A stretch of 53,517 nt of DNA from Chitinivorax tropicus (GTDB taxonomy: Bacteria > Pseudomonadota > Gammaproteobacteria > Burkholderiales > SCOH01): contig NZ_JACHHY010000008.1 in the NCBI RefSeq assembly GCF_014202905.1, forward strand, positions 130,900 through 184,416. Direction: 5' to 3'. Of this stretch, positions 28,257 to 37,125 are shown piece by piece (the stretch's first letter is position 1; the number at the start of each line of letters is the position of its first letter). The translations under genes and the position numbers were made by a program. Below the pieces are notes generated by a model. The model did not search any database. It worked only from the letters and a program-made list of their open reading frames with translations, and was not told the DNA's origin.

Positions 28257-29566
28257 GCCTTGCCCTCGTAAGCCGTGGCGGGCTGCAGGGTTTGTGGTCT
28301 GGATTGGGGGGGATGTTGATAGCGATCCATGGCAAGGCCATCCGGGCTGATCTCTGGGGTTTTACCAGTGATCAGGTCGGCAAGCAATCGGCCTGAGCCG
28401 CAGGCCATCGTCCAACCCAATGTGCCATGGCCGGTATTGAGCGACAGATTGGCATAGGGTGTTGCGCCGATCATGGGTGTGCCATCGGGCGTCATGGGGC
28501 GCAGGCCTGTCCAGAAGGTGGCTGCGGCGATATCGCCCCCGCCAGGGAACAGATCATTCACCACCATTTCCAACGTGGCCCGGCGTTTCGGATTCAGGCT
28601 CAGATCGTAACCAGACAGCTCGGCCATGCCACCCACCCGGATGCGGTTGTCGAAGCGAGTCAAGGCGATCTTGTAGGTTTCGTCCAGAATGGTCGAGACT
28701 GGAGTTTTATCGCCATCGACGACTGGAATGGTCAAGGAGTAGCCTTTGACGGGGTAGACCGGCAGATCCATGCCCAGTTGACGCATCAAGAGCGGGGTGT
28801 AGCTGCCCATGGCGGCCACATAGTGATCGGCGGTGATGGTGTCGTGGCCAATGCGGATGCCGGTGATCTTACGGCCATCGCTCAGTAGTTCATCGATCGA
28901 GGTGTTCCAGCGGAACTTCACCCCCAATTGCTCGGCCATGGCCGCCAGCTGCACGGTAAACAGTTGGCAGTCACCGGTTTCATCATTGGGCAGGCGCAGG
29001 CCGCCGGCAATCTTCTCACGCACCGCTTTCAGGGCGGGCTCGGCAGATGCGCATCCATCGCGGTCCAGCACCTCGAAGGGAACACCGCATTCCTTCAGGA
29101 CGGCGATGTCTTTGGCCGCGCCATCCACCTGTTCCTGGGTGCGGAAGATCTGCAAAGTACCCTGGCTGCGGCCTTCGTATTCGATGCCGGTTTCGGCCCG
29201 CAATGTGCGTGTGACATCGCGGCTGTACTCCGCCAGGCGCATCATGCGGCCTTTGTTGACGTGGTAACGGGCCTCGTTGCAGTTGGCGAACATCTGTGCG
29301 ATCCACTTCAGCTGATGCAAGGTGCCGTCAGGGCGAATCGCCAGTGGGGCATGCTTTTGGAACAGCCATTTCACGGCTTTGGCGGGGATGCCAGGCGCGG
29401 CCCAGGGAGCGGCGTAGCCGGGTGAGATCTGGCCGGCATTGGCGAAGCTGGTTTCCAGTGCAGGGCCAGGCTGGCGGTCTATCAGGGTGACATCACAACC
29501 AGCACGGGCCAGATAATATGCACTGGTGACCCCGATCACGCCACCACCCAGAATCAATACCTTCAT
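28253..29566 (-). CDS. dadA: D-amino acid dehydrogenase small subunit
   Basis: A 437-residue FAD enzyme of the DAO family that oxidises D-alanine to pyruvate and passes electrons to the respiratory chain. The dinucleotide-binding GGGVIG is at residues 7-12, followed by [19 protein letters not shown]. The [19 protein letters not shown] block, split by family-typical spacing, is diagnostic for Dad[15 protein letters not shown] and [16 protein letters not shown] lie near the end. It is first in the operon with alr and divergent from an Lrp-family regulator, the standard dadRAX layout. Confidence 0.96.
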   Translation of the reverse strand: MKVLILGGGVIGVTSAYYLARAGCDVTLIDRQPGPALETSFANAGQISPGYAAPWAAPGIPAKAVKWLFQKHAPLAIRPDGTLHQLKWIAQMFANCNEARYHVNKGRMMRLAEYSRDVTRTLRAETGIEYEGRSQGTLQIFRTQEQVDGAAKDIAVLKECGVPFEVLDRDGCASAEPALKAVREKIAGGLRLPNDETGDCQLFTVQLAAMAEQLGVKFRWNTSIDELLSDGRKITGIRIGHDTITADHYVAAMGSYTPLLMRQLGMDLPVYPVKGYSLTIPVVDGDKTPVSTILDETYKIALTRFDNRIRVGGMAELSGYDLSLNPKRRATLEMVVNDLFPGGGDIAAATFWTGLRPMTPDGTPMIGATPYANLSLNTGHGTLGWTMACGSGRLLADLITGKTPEISPDGLAMDRYQHPPQSRPQTLQPATAYEGKA

Positions 29567-29618
29567 CGTTTACTCCATCCACAAGTCTATTCAGATTCGG
29601 CGCTTGCCAAGAGACAAA

Positions 29619-29648
29619 CAGAGGCCGGGCACGAATGCCCGGCCTCTG
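29619..29648 (-). other. 12-bp perfect hairpin in the dadA leader
   Basis: The arms CAGAGGCCGGGC and GCCCGGCCTCTG pair fully around a six-base loop, 53 bases upstream of the dadA start. Behind it on the minus strand comes TTTGTCTCTT, a poor T run. It may be an attenuator, a pause site or a stabilising mRNA structure. Confidence 0.7.
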
Positions 29649-29817
29649 GACAATGCCACGTCTGTCGCTTCAAAACAGCCTGATATCGTTGATCATGACA
29701 GTTTTTCAGGTGCTCAGTTATGTTGCGTAGTATATTGATGAATGGGTAGCAATATTCACCATTATTTAACTTAAAATATGGATTTATTCCTGTCTTGTCG
29801 TGTTTTTACCGGAAAAA

Positions 29818-30306
29818 ATGAAAACAACATCTGTCAATCCGAAAGCGTTGGATCGTATCGACCGTAAAATTCTGCGCATCTTGCAAAAAGAGGGGCGTAT
29901 CGCGGTGACGGACTTGGCGGAACGAGTTGGGTTGTCCACCACGCCGTGTAGCGAGCGGGTCAAGCGGTTGGAGCGAGATGGCGTGATCATGGGCTACTAC
30001 GCCCGGCTCAATCCAGCAGCCATGGGTGCGTCATTGCTGGTATTCGTGGAGCTGCGCTTGTCGAGTAAATCGGACGAGATCTTTGAGGCTTTCCGGCGCG
30101 AGGTGCTGAAGCTGCCCGAGATCATGGAGTGTCATCTGGTGTCAGGGGACTTTGACTATCTGATCAAAGCCCGCATCGCTGATATGTCGCTCTATCGTAA
30201 GCTGCTGGGGGACATCCTGCTGCGCCTGCCAGGCGCGACCGAGTCCCGCAGCTATGTGGTGATGGAGGAAGTGAAGGAGGGGCTGGAGTTGTCGATCAAG
30301 GACTGA
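29818..30306 (+). CDS. dadR: Lrp-family regulator of D-alanine catabolism
   Basis: A 162-residue Lrp/AsnC regulator. The N-terminal HTH (LDRIDRKILRILQKEGRI, then LSTTPCSERVKRLERDGVI) and the RAM domain (MECHLVSGDFDYLIKARI) are clear. The SERVKRLE recognition helix is of the Lrp type. Start at ATG 29818 with GGAAAA just upstream; a GTG six codons earlier is possible. It is divergent from dadA-alr, so by comparison with Pseudomonas DadR it should activate that operon in response to alanine. The gene name rests on this position. Confidence 0.9.
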   Translation: MKTTSVNPKALDRIDRKILRILQKEGRIAVTDLAERVGLSTTPCSERVKRLERDGVIMGYYARLNPAAMGASLLVFVELRLSSKSDEIFEAFRREVLKLPEIMECHLVSGDFDYLIKARIADMSLYRKLLGDILLRLPGATESRSYVVMEEVKEGLELSIKD

Positions 30307-30333
30307 GCGCCCCCCTGTGCTTGTCTTGTTGTG

Positions 30334-31314
30334 TCAGATGACGAGCGGTGGGTCGTCGAGCGTAGCCAGCTGCTCACGCAAGGTCAGGATGTGTTCCTCC
30401 CAATAGCGCTGGCTGTTGAACCACGGGAAGGCGTTGGGGAAAGCCGGGTCGTCCCAGCGCTGAGCCAGCCAGCTGGCGTAGTGCATGATGCGTAAGGTGC
30501 GTAGCGGCTCGATCAACCACAGCTCGCGCTCGTCCAGTTCATGGAATGCGCTGTATTCATCCACGATCACGCCCAGCTGGCGCTGCTGGCTATGTCGGTC
30601 GCCCGACAGCAGCATCCACAGGTCTTGAATGGCTGGCCCCATGCGGGCATCGTCGAAATCCACAAAGTGTGGCCCGGCATCTGTCCACAACAAATTGCCA
30701 GGGTGACAATCGCCGTGCAGGCGGATGGGCTGGTAGTCGCCCGCCAATGTCCATCTTGCCTGCAGCTTCTCGATCAATTGCTCGGCCAGTGCCTGATAGG
30801 CAGGGCGCAGCTCGACAGGGATGAAATCGTGCTCCAGCAGAAACCGGCTGGGCAAGATGGCGAATTGCTCGATGTTCAGTGTCGGGCGGTGCTGAAAACT
30901 TGCACATGCACCCAGGGCGTGGATGCGCCCCATGAAACGGCCAATCCATTCCAACGTGGTGTCGTCATCCAGCTCAGGCGTGCGCCCTGACCGTCTTGGA
31001 AACACTGCAAAGCGGAAACCTGCGTGCTGAAACAGCGAAATGCCTGCCACGGTCAGCGGCGCGATGACGGGGATTTCCGCCTCGGCCAATGCGCTGGAAA
31101 AAGCATGCTCTTCCAGAATGGCCTCGTCAGACCAGCGTGCGGGTCGGTAGAACTTCGCGATCAGCGGCGGGCCGTCTTCCTGGCCCACTTGGTAGACGCG
31201 GTTTTCATAGCTGTTCAAGGCCAACAGCCGCCCATCGCAGCGATGGCCGGTGGCGTCGATGGCATCGAGCATGACATCAGGGGTCAGCTCGGCATAGGGG
31301 GGTGCGGTATTCAT
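30334..31314 (-). CDS. srkA: Stress response kinase A (YihE type)
   Basis: A 326-residue eukaryotic-like Ser/Thr kinase of the APH/choline-kinase fold. In E. coli SrkA counters the MazEF death pathway. Seen here: LNSYENRVYQVG, the lysine in LIAKFYRP, the catalytic loop HGDCHPGNLLW and the metal-binding VDFDDARMGP. The start at MNTAPPYAEL makes an ATGA overlap with the upstream phosphofructokinase gene and aligns with known homologues; an ATG three codons earlier is possible. Confidence 0.93.
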   Translation of the reverse strand: MNTAPPYAELTPDVMLDAIDATGHRCDGRLLALNSYENRVYQVGQEDGPPLIAKFYRPARWSDEAILEEHAFSSALAEAEIPVIAPLTVAGISLFQHAGFRFAVFPRRSGRTPELDDDTTLEWIGRFMGRIHALGACASFQHRPTLNIEQFAILPSRFLLEHDFIPVELRPAYQALAEQLIEKLQARWTLAGDYQPIRLHGDCHPGNLLWTDAGPHFVDFDDARMGPAIQDLWMLLSGDRHSQQRQLGVIVDEYSAFHELDERELWLIEPLRTLRIMHYASWLAQRWDDPAFPNAFPWFNSQRYWEEHILTLREQLATLDDPPLVI

Positions 31315-32591
31315 ACCTGACATTGTACCCGCGATGTCAATGGTGACTGGAAAGGCGGTAGTTTCTTGGGTACACGGTCATGGGGCAGCCTGAAATATTG
31401 GGGCAAGCCATGTTTGAACAGGGGGGCGTCTTCGCCCGCTATGAGTGGCGCAAGATAACGTCGGCCTGCTTCGCTGAGATGCAGGCCCGAGGCAGAGATG
31501 AATTCACGGGGGACAAAGCGATCCCCTTGGATGATGTCGTCCAGCGGCACGCCGACAATGTCCCACCGATATGGCACATCACTCAGGCGGCGAATGGCTG
31601 GCATCAACCCGTGACGGCCATCCAGGGCCATGGCAACGGCTGCTTCGCCCACTGCATAGGCTTGAGCAACATCGGTCGCGGAGGCAAGATGGCGTGCAGC
31701 GCGTTGTAGATAATCCGCCACCGCCCAATGGCATTTGTAACCCAGCTGCTGGGTCACCATATGGGCCAATAGCGGGGCGACGCCACCCAGTTGCCGGTCG
31801 CCTGCAGCATCTTTCTGGCCGGTTGCGTGCAGGGTGTTGCCGGTTTGATCGCGCAACCCCTCCGCCACCGCAATGGCGCAATAGCCGACACGTTCGACGG
31901 TTTCTTTCACTTGGTGCAGGAACTGTGTTTCATCGAATGGAATCTCGGGGAACAGCAACAGATGCGGCCCATCATTGGGGTGTTCGGTCGCGAGGCCGCA
32001 TGCCCCCACCAGCCAGCCCGCATAACGGCCCATGGTTTCTAGGATGAACACCTTGCTGGAGGTATGGGACATGGAGGCCAGGTCGATACTGGCCTCTCGT
32101 ATCGAGGTGGCGACGTACTTGGCTGCCGAGCCAAACCCAGGTGAGCAATCGGTGTGGAGCAGATCGTTGTCGATGGTCTTGGGCACATGCACCGCCACAA
32201 TGGGGTAGCCCAGCCGACGAGAGGCTTGGGCAATGGCCTGACAGGCATGCGCCGAGCCGCCTCCGCCGTTATAGAAGAAATAAGCAATGTCATGTGCGGC
32301 AAACACATCGATCAGCCGTTGGTATTCGCGCGGGTCGTCTGCCAGATCATGCAATACATGCCGACATGCCCCAAAAGCGGCGGCAGGTGTGGCTTTCAGC
32401 AGCTCAAGTGTGGCATCGTCAAACGGGCTGGTGTCGATCAGGTTCTCATTCAGTGCGCCCAATACCCCAAAATGTGCGCCGAATACAGTGTCGATCTGGC
32501 CGCTACGCCGACAGGCGCGGATGACTCCGGCAGCGGAGGCGTTGATCACGGCACTGGGGCCGCCGGCTTGGGCATACAAGGCGTTCTTCAT
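31311..32591 (-). CDS. Phosphofructokinase, PPi-type family
   Basis: A 426-residue enzyme of the phosphofructokinase superfamily, closest by eye to the PPi-dependent enzymes of proteobacteria. These catalyse reversible phosphorylation of fructose 6-phosphate. The substrate motif VPKTIDNDL, with the PPi-type Lys, and GFGSAAKYVATSIREASIDL are present, as is ETMGRYAGWL. The phosphoryl-donor loop reads NGGGGSAH, where PPi enzymes usually carry Asp. Donor use is therefore uncertain. The start is MKNALYAQAGGPSAVINA; a TTG start 32 codons earlier would overlap the preceding HAD gene. It is coupled to srkA. Confidence 0.88.
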   Translation of the reverse strand: MKNALYAQAGGPSAVINASAAGVIRACRRSGQIDTVFGAHFGVLGALNENLIDTSPFDDATLELLKATPAAAFGACRHVLHDLADDPREYQRLIDVFAAHDIAYFFYNGGGGSAHACQAIAQASRRLGYPIVAVHVPKTIDNDLLHTDCSPGFGSAAKYVATSIREASIDLASMSHTSSKVFILETMGRYAGWLVGACGLATEHPNDGPHLLLFPEIPFDETQFLHQVKETVERVGYCAIAVAEGLRDQTGNTLHATGQKDAAGDRQLGGVAPLLAHMVTQQLGYKCHWAVADYLQRAARHLASATDVAQAYAVGEAAVAMALDGRHGLMPAIRRLSDVPYRWDIVGVPLDDIIQGDRFVPREFISASGLHLSEAGRRYLAPLIAGEDAPLFKHGLPQYFRLPHDRVPKKLPPFQSPLTSRVQCQV

Positions 32592-32683
32592 AGGCTGGGC
32601 TCGCTCGTTTGGCTGCTGACCATCACAGCATGCCAGTTGGCAAGGGGCTTGGGAAGGGAAGGATGCAGATGATTCAGCCTGGA

Positions 32684-33403
32684 TCAAACGGGGCCGTTCA
32701 GGATCGCATCCAGCGCCTCATCGGTCGGGGTCAGTTGATGGATTTCCACGCATGGCGTGGCATCTGGCCGGGCCTGATGGTGGCGATTCAGCCACACGGG
32801 GCGGATACCGGCCCGGTGCGCGCCGATCACATCATTCGGCCAGCTGTCACCCACCATCACTGCCTGCTCAGGTTTGCAGTGATGGCGGTGCAGGGCGTAG
32901 TGAAAGATATCTGGCTCGGGTTTGCCTGCGCCCACCATATCGACAGTGATCAATTGATCGATCAGATTGGCGATCTGTAAATGGGCCAGCTTGTCGATCT
33001 GCTCGTTGAGCATATTGTTGGTGACGATGCCAATCTGAATGCCCTGTGCCCTGAGTGCTTCCAGCAGACTACGTGCGCCATCGATGAGCCGACGGTTTTC
33101 CAGGAAGACGGATCGCTGGCGCGCAGCCAATTGCGCGGGGGTGTGTGGCAGGTCCAGCCCGAAGTGGGCCAGCAGCTGCTCGAATCGGATCTCGCGCACT
33201 TGGCCCAGGCTGAGTCTGCCCAGCACCATGTGCTGATGATGCAGGCGGTCCATCAGCTCCAGATGCACAGAGGCAAAGTCATCAAATGGAATATCGGAGG
33301 GGGCAATATATTCCTGAAACACTGTTTTGAGCGCAACGTTGGTGGCGTGGTGGTGGTCGAACAGGGTGTCATCCAGATCAAACAAGGCAACTGCAATTGG
33401 CAT
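32684..33403 (-). CDS. HAD-superfamily hydrolase
   Basis: A 239-residue HAD phosphatase of the YjjG/pyrimidine-nucleotidase-like type. Motif I FDLDDTLFD (about 8-16) has both catalytic aspartates, motif II is the Thr in GIVTNN, motif III is the Lys in GAGKPEPDIF, and motif IV is VGDSWPNDV. The cap domain (about 20-100) is helical. The start MPIAVALFDLDD was chosen because it directly precedes motif I; the longer upstream frame has no support. The substrate is unknown. It lies upstream of the phosphofructokinase gene on the same strand. Confidence 0.9.
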   Translation of the reverse strand: MPIAVALFDLDDTLFDHHHATNVALKTVFQEYIAPSDIPFDDFASVHLELMDRLHHQHMVLGRLSLGQVREIRFEQLLAHFGLDLPHTPAQLAARQRSVFLENRRLIDGARSLLEALRAQGIQIGIVTNNMLNEQIDKLAHLQIANLIDQLITVDMVGAGKPEPDIFHYALHRHHCKPEQAVMVGDSWPNDVIGAHRAGIRPVWLNRHHQARPDATPCVEIHQLTPTDEALDAILNGPV

Positions 33404-33564
33404 CAAACGCGCTTTCTGATGAAGAGAATGAATCTTTGGGCGTGGGGCTTGAGTAGGGCAAACATCAAAAGGCGACACTGAAGATGGCAAGTCTGGATGG
33501 AAAATGGCATGCCATCCAGTGGTATCTTCAGGCTGTCGCCGGCTTCTCGGTCGCATCCAGTCAG

Positions 33565-34122
33565 TCAGACGAATGCCAGCTCCTCGGCGGTAGCCGTGGT
33601 GGTGGTGCGATCAGGGTAGGTCAGCCATTTCATGGTGATATTGAGATCATTCACCATGCTGGCGGCTTCGATCATCTGCCCCTGGCCCATGTCGATAGCG
33701 GAGGTAGTGTGCGCATCTTGGACGATGGTGAGGTTGTAACCTTTATCCAGCGCTGCATAGGCCGTTGCACGAATGCACCAATTGGTCTGTGCGCCTGCCA
33801 GGATGATGTGGTCTGCACCCAGTGCTGCAAGGTGTGCTGCCAGATCAGTTTCTTCGAACGAGGAGGGGAAGCGTTTGTTGATACGTGTCTCCTCGGACAA
33901 AGGCTGTAACTCTGCCACCAGCTGCCACTGGGGCGAGCCGAGTGGGAGCTCTTCACTGTCATGCTGCACCCAGATCACCGGCACCCCATTTTCGCGCGCA
34001 CGCTCGACAGCTCGAACCACATTGCCGATGATACGGGCCGCATCCCAACACACAGCCATGACCCCAACCTGAACATCGACTACAAGGAGTACAGATTGTT
34101 TACGGGTACGAAGCGGATTCAT
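33565..34122 (-). CDS. Isochorismatase-like cysteine hydrolase
   Basis: A 185-residue hydrolase of the isochorismatase superfamily. The catalytic triad is visible: Asp in LLVVDVQVGV (about residue 16), Lys in INKRFPSSF (about 83) and Cys in AQTNWCIRATAYAALDKG (about 115). Family members hydrolyse amides or vinyl ethers (nicotinamide, ureidoacrylate, isochorismate and others); the substrate is not evident. No siderophore gene of the catechol type is near, so a role in isochorismate use is not suggested. It is a single gene between adk and the HAD gene. Confidence 0.9.
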   Translation of the reverse strand: MNPLRTRKQSVLLVVDVQVGVMAVCWDAARIIGNVVRAVERARENGVPVIWVQHDSEELPLGSPQWQLVAELQPLSEETRINKRFPSSFEETDLAAHLAALGADHIILAGAQTNWCIRATAYAALDKGYNLTIVQDAHTTSAIDMGQGQMIEAASMVNDLNITMKWLTYPDRTTTTATAEELAFV

Positions 34123-34205
34123 ATGTAAAGCTCCTGTCGTTGCATTGAATGGGCCCGATGCCGGTGGAACGGGCTGAAAGCGGGGCGCATACCGCGATAC
34201 AAATG

Positions 34206-34232
34206 AAAACGCCCTGACTGGCAGGGCGTTTT
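34206..34232 (-). terminator. Intrinsic terminator of adk
   Basis: A perfect 11-bp stem AAAACGCCCTG / CAGGGCGTTTT with a five-base loop, whose terminal T run acts on the minus strand, 14 bases after the adk stop. The symmetric A/T ends mean it could also stop transcripts from the other strand. Confidence 0.9.
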
Positions 34233-34245
34233 CGGCAGGTTGCTG

Positions 34246-34911
<666 letters not shown>

Positions 34912-35053
34912 TTAATTTTATGCCGGACGGTGATCCGCCCTCTCTCTTCAGAATCCATCGGGTTCTGCTTGCCGCCATCGCCACCCGGTGCAGATTCCAG
35001 ACCTTTCACTATGCAGTGTTCCAACGCAGACCAGGCAGCTTGGAACCAACCGA

Positions 35054-35821
35054 TCACGCCACTGCCAACGCAGCGCGCACCCGCTCCAGATCTTCTGGCG
35101 TATCGACACCAGCAGCAGGCGGGTGATCGGAAACATGGACACTGATCTTGTGACCATGCCACATCACGCGCAGCTGTTCCAGCGCCTCGAATTGCTCAAT
35201 GGCACAGACAGCCAGCGAGCGATAGGTGCGCAGAAAGTGAGCGCGATACGCATAGATGCCAATGTGCCGAAAGACCGGTAGGTCAGTCGGCAGCGCTTCG
35301 CGGTTTTGGGCGAAAGCATCCCGTGCGTACGGGATCGGGGCGCGGCTGAAATACAGCGCATCGCCTTGGTGATCAAGTACGACCTTGACCACATTCGGGT
35401 TGAACATCTGGGCGGCATCGATCCCCAGTGGGTGGCACGCGGTGGCCACCGTGGCATGGGGGTGTGCAGCCAGCTGTTCGGCAACGGCATTGATCAACCG
35501 TGGGTCGATCAAGGGCTCATCGCCTTGCACATTGACGACGATGGTATCGTCTTCCAACGCAAGCATATCCACCACTTCTGCCAATCGGTCGGTGCCTGAA
35601 GCATGGTGTGGTGATGTCATCAAAACAGACCATCCTGCCGCCATACACACCTCAGCGACACCTTCATGATCAGTAGCGATGTGAATGGCTTGGGCAGCAG
35701 ATTGGGCTGCTTGTTCCGCAACTCTCACGATCATCGGCTTGCCGTGAATATCCGCCAGGGGTTTGCCTGGCAAGCGGGAGGATGCAAATCGTGCGGGAAT
35801 GACGGTAATGAAATCGGTCAT
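35054..35821 (-). CDS. kdsB: CMP-KDO synthetase
   Basis: A 255-residue 3-deoxy-manno-octulosonate cytidylyltransferase, which activates KDO for attachment to lipid A. The nucleotide-binding [15 protein letters not shown] opens the protein, followed by [12 protein letters not shown] and [13 protein letters not shown]. The start [12 protein letters not shown] lies 13 bases behind the Trm112-like gene. Together with lpxK, two genes upstream, this is an LPS inner-core cluster in the order lpxK-trm112-kdsB, common in proteobacteria. Confidence 0.97.
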   Translation of the reverse strand: MTDFITVIPARFASSRLPGKPLADIHGKPMIVRVAEQAAQSAAQAIHIATDHEGVAEVCMAAGWSVLMTSPHHASGTDRLAEVVDMLALEDDTIVVNVQGDEPLIDPRLINAVAEQLAAHPHATVATACHPLGIDAAQMFNPNVVKVVLDHQGDALYFSRAPIPYARDAFAQNREALPTDLPVFRHIGIYAYRAHFLRTYRSLAVCAIEQFEALEQLRVMWHGHKISVHVSDHPPAAGVDTPEDLERVRAALAVA

Positions 35822-35834
35822 GCAGGTTACGCCA

Positions 35835-36014
35835 TCACACTTCTTCTTCAGCGGGCAATTGGCGCGCTTCTTCTTCCAGCATGACGGGGATGCCATCTTT
35901 GATCGGGAAGGCCAGGCGATCTGCTTTGCAAATCAACTCCTGCTCTGTCTTTTTGTAGACGAGCGGGCCTTTGCAGATGGGGCAGACCAGAATTTCAAGC
36001 AACTTTGCATCCAT
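35835..36014 (-). CDS. Trm112/YcaR family small protein
   Basis: A 59-residue protein beginning [16 protein letters not shown], with a single CxxC pair, one further Cys at residue 29 and the [11 protein letters not shown] ending of the UPF0434/Trm112 family. Homologues (E. coli YcaR) lie between lpxK and kdsB, as here. It overlaps the lpxK 3' end by 20 bases. The biochemical role is not established; Trm112 proteins elsewhere activate methyltransferases. Confidence 0.92.
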   Translation of the reverse strand: MDAKLLEILVCPICKGPLVYKKTEQELICKADRLAFPIKDGIPVMLEEEARQLPAEEEV

Positions 36015-37005
36015 GCAGATTCCTCAGTTTTTCCGCCATGAAATCAGCCAGGTCAGGCTCAATTGTGGCAGACACGGGTAACGTCCAGATTCTAACATCT
36101 TTTGCGCCGCAACATTTAACCGCATCTTTTTCAGTCATGATGATGATGTCGGCCTCTGGCAATGCAAGATCTTGCGCACTGAACCGGTGATGATCCGGAA
36201 AGGGGTGGCAGGTGGGTGCCAGCCCCATTGCCTGCAGCGTATCAAAAAAACGCTGTGGATTGCCAATTCCCGCGACCGCAGCAACACGCTTACCGGTGAA
36301 AAAATCCGCCTGTGCCTGATGAGCCGGGTTGGTCAGTTGTTGGAAGGTCTGTCCGGCCAGTTTCATTCTGAAAACAGGGCTTTGGGTTGCATGGGGGAGT
36401 GGGCCGGCACCATTCAGGACAATGGCGCTGACCTCTTTCAGCCGCCTCGGGGGCTCTCGTAAAGGGCCAGCTGGCAACAGTAGCCCATTGCCAAACCCTC
36501 GCGCCGTGTCAATGACACATAATTCGATATCCCGCTGCAGCCGATAATGTTGTAGCCCATCATCACACAGGATGACATTGCAAGTGGGGTACAGCTGCAA
36601 TAAATGCTGCGCTGCGGCAACGCGATCAGCACCCACCACAATGGGGCATGGGCAATGTCGAGCCATCAAAACCGGTTCGTCCCCGACAATCAGGGTGTCC
36701 GAGTCGGATTGAACTAAGCAAGGCTGATCTGCTTGGCCGCCATAACCCCGGCTGACGATACCTGGTTGAAAACCCATTTTACTCAGTGCATTGGCCAAAT
36801 GAATGGTCAGTGGGGTTTTACCAGCACCGCCTACGCTTATATTGCCAATGATCACCACCGGGACTGGCATTTTTGTCGATTTGAGTAAACCGATTTTGAA
36901 CAGTCCTTTTCGAATGCTGGCGACACCACCAAACAAGAGCGTCAGTGGAAACAGTGGGGTGGCCAGTATCGACGATCTGTACCAAAGGGTATCAATTAAC
37001 GACAT
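35995..37005 (-). CDS. lpxK: Tetraacyldisaccharide 4'-kinase
   Basis: A 336-residue membrane-associated kinase that adds the 4'-phosphate to the lipid A precursor, the sixth step of lipid A synthesis. The Walker A loop [13 protein letters not shown] is at about 54-66, preceded by a hydrophobic N-terminal anchor. [14 protein letters not shown] and the late [11 protein letters not shown] are family motifs. The usual msbA partner is absent; a dynamin-like gene stands upstream instead. The start is either this ATG ([12 protein letters not shown]) or one three codons earlier; neither has a Shine-Dalgarno. Confidence 0.95.
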   Translation of the reverse strand: MSLIDTLWYRSSILATPLFPLTLLFGGVASIRKGLFKIGLLKSTKMPVPVVIIGNISVGGAGKTPLTIHLANALSKMGFQPGIVSRGYGGQADQPCLVQSDSDTLIVGDEPVLMARHCPCPIVVGADRVAAAQHLLQLYPTCNVILCDDGLQHYRLQRDIELCVIDTARGFGNGLLLPAGPLREPPRRLKEVSAIVLNGAGPLPHATQSPVFRMKLAGQTFQQLTNPAHQAQADFFTGKRVAAVAGIGNPQRFFDTLQAMGLAPTCHPFPDHHRFSAQDLALPEADIIIMTEKDAVKCCGAKDVRIWTLPVSATIEPDLADFMAEKLRNLHGCKVA

Positions 37006-37078
37006 GGGGATCATTCATGTAATCAGTAAGATGGGCTGAGAAAGTCAAAGCAGCCCATCATAGCAGAGCCGAAAAGCA

Positions 37079-37105
37079 CAACGCCACGGATTGACCGTGG
37101 CGTTG
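37079..37105 (-). terminator. Hairpin terminator after the dynamin-like gene
   Basis: A perfect 11-bp stem CAACGCCACGG / CCGTGGCGTTG with a five-base loop, followed on the minus strand by TGCTTTT. The T run is weak. It lies about 20 bases after the stop and separates this gene from lpxK. Confidence 0.75.
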
Positions 37106-37125
37106 TTCGGAGATGTGGATCGAGA

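Noticed and set aside
27720-28271. Plus-strand open frame of 183 residues over alr
   Set aside because: Antisense to the alanine racemase gene with no supporting motif.
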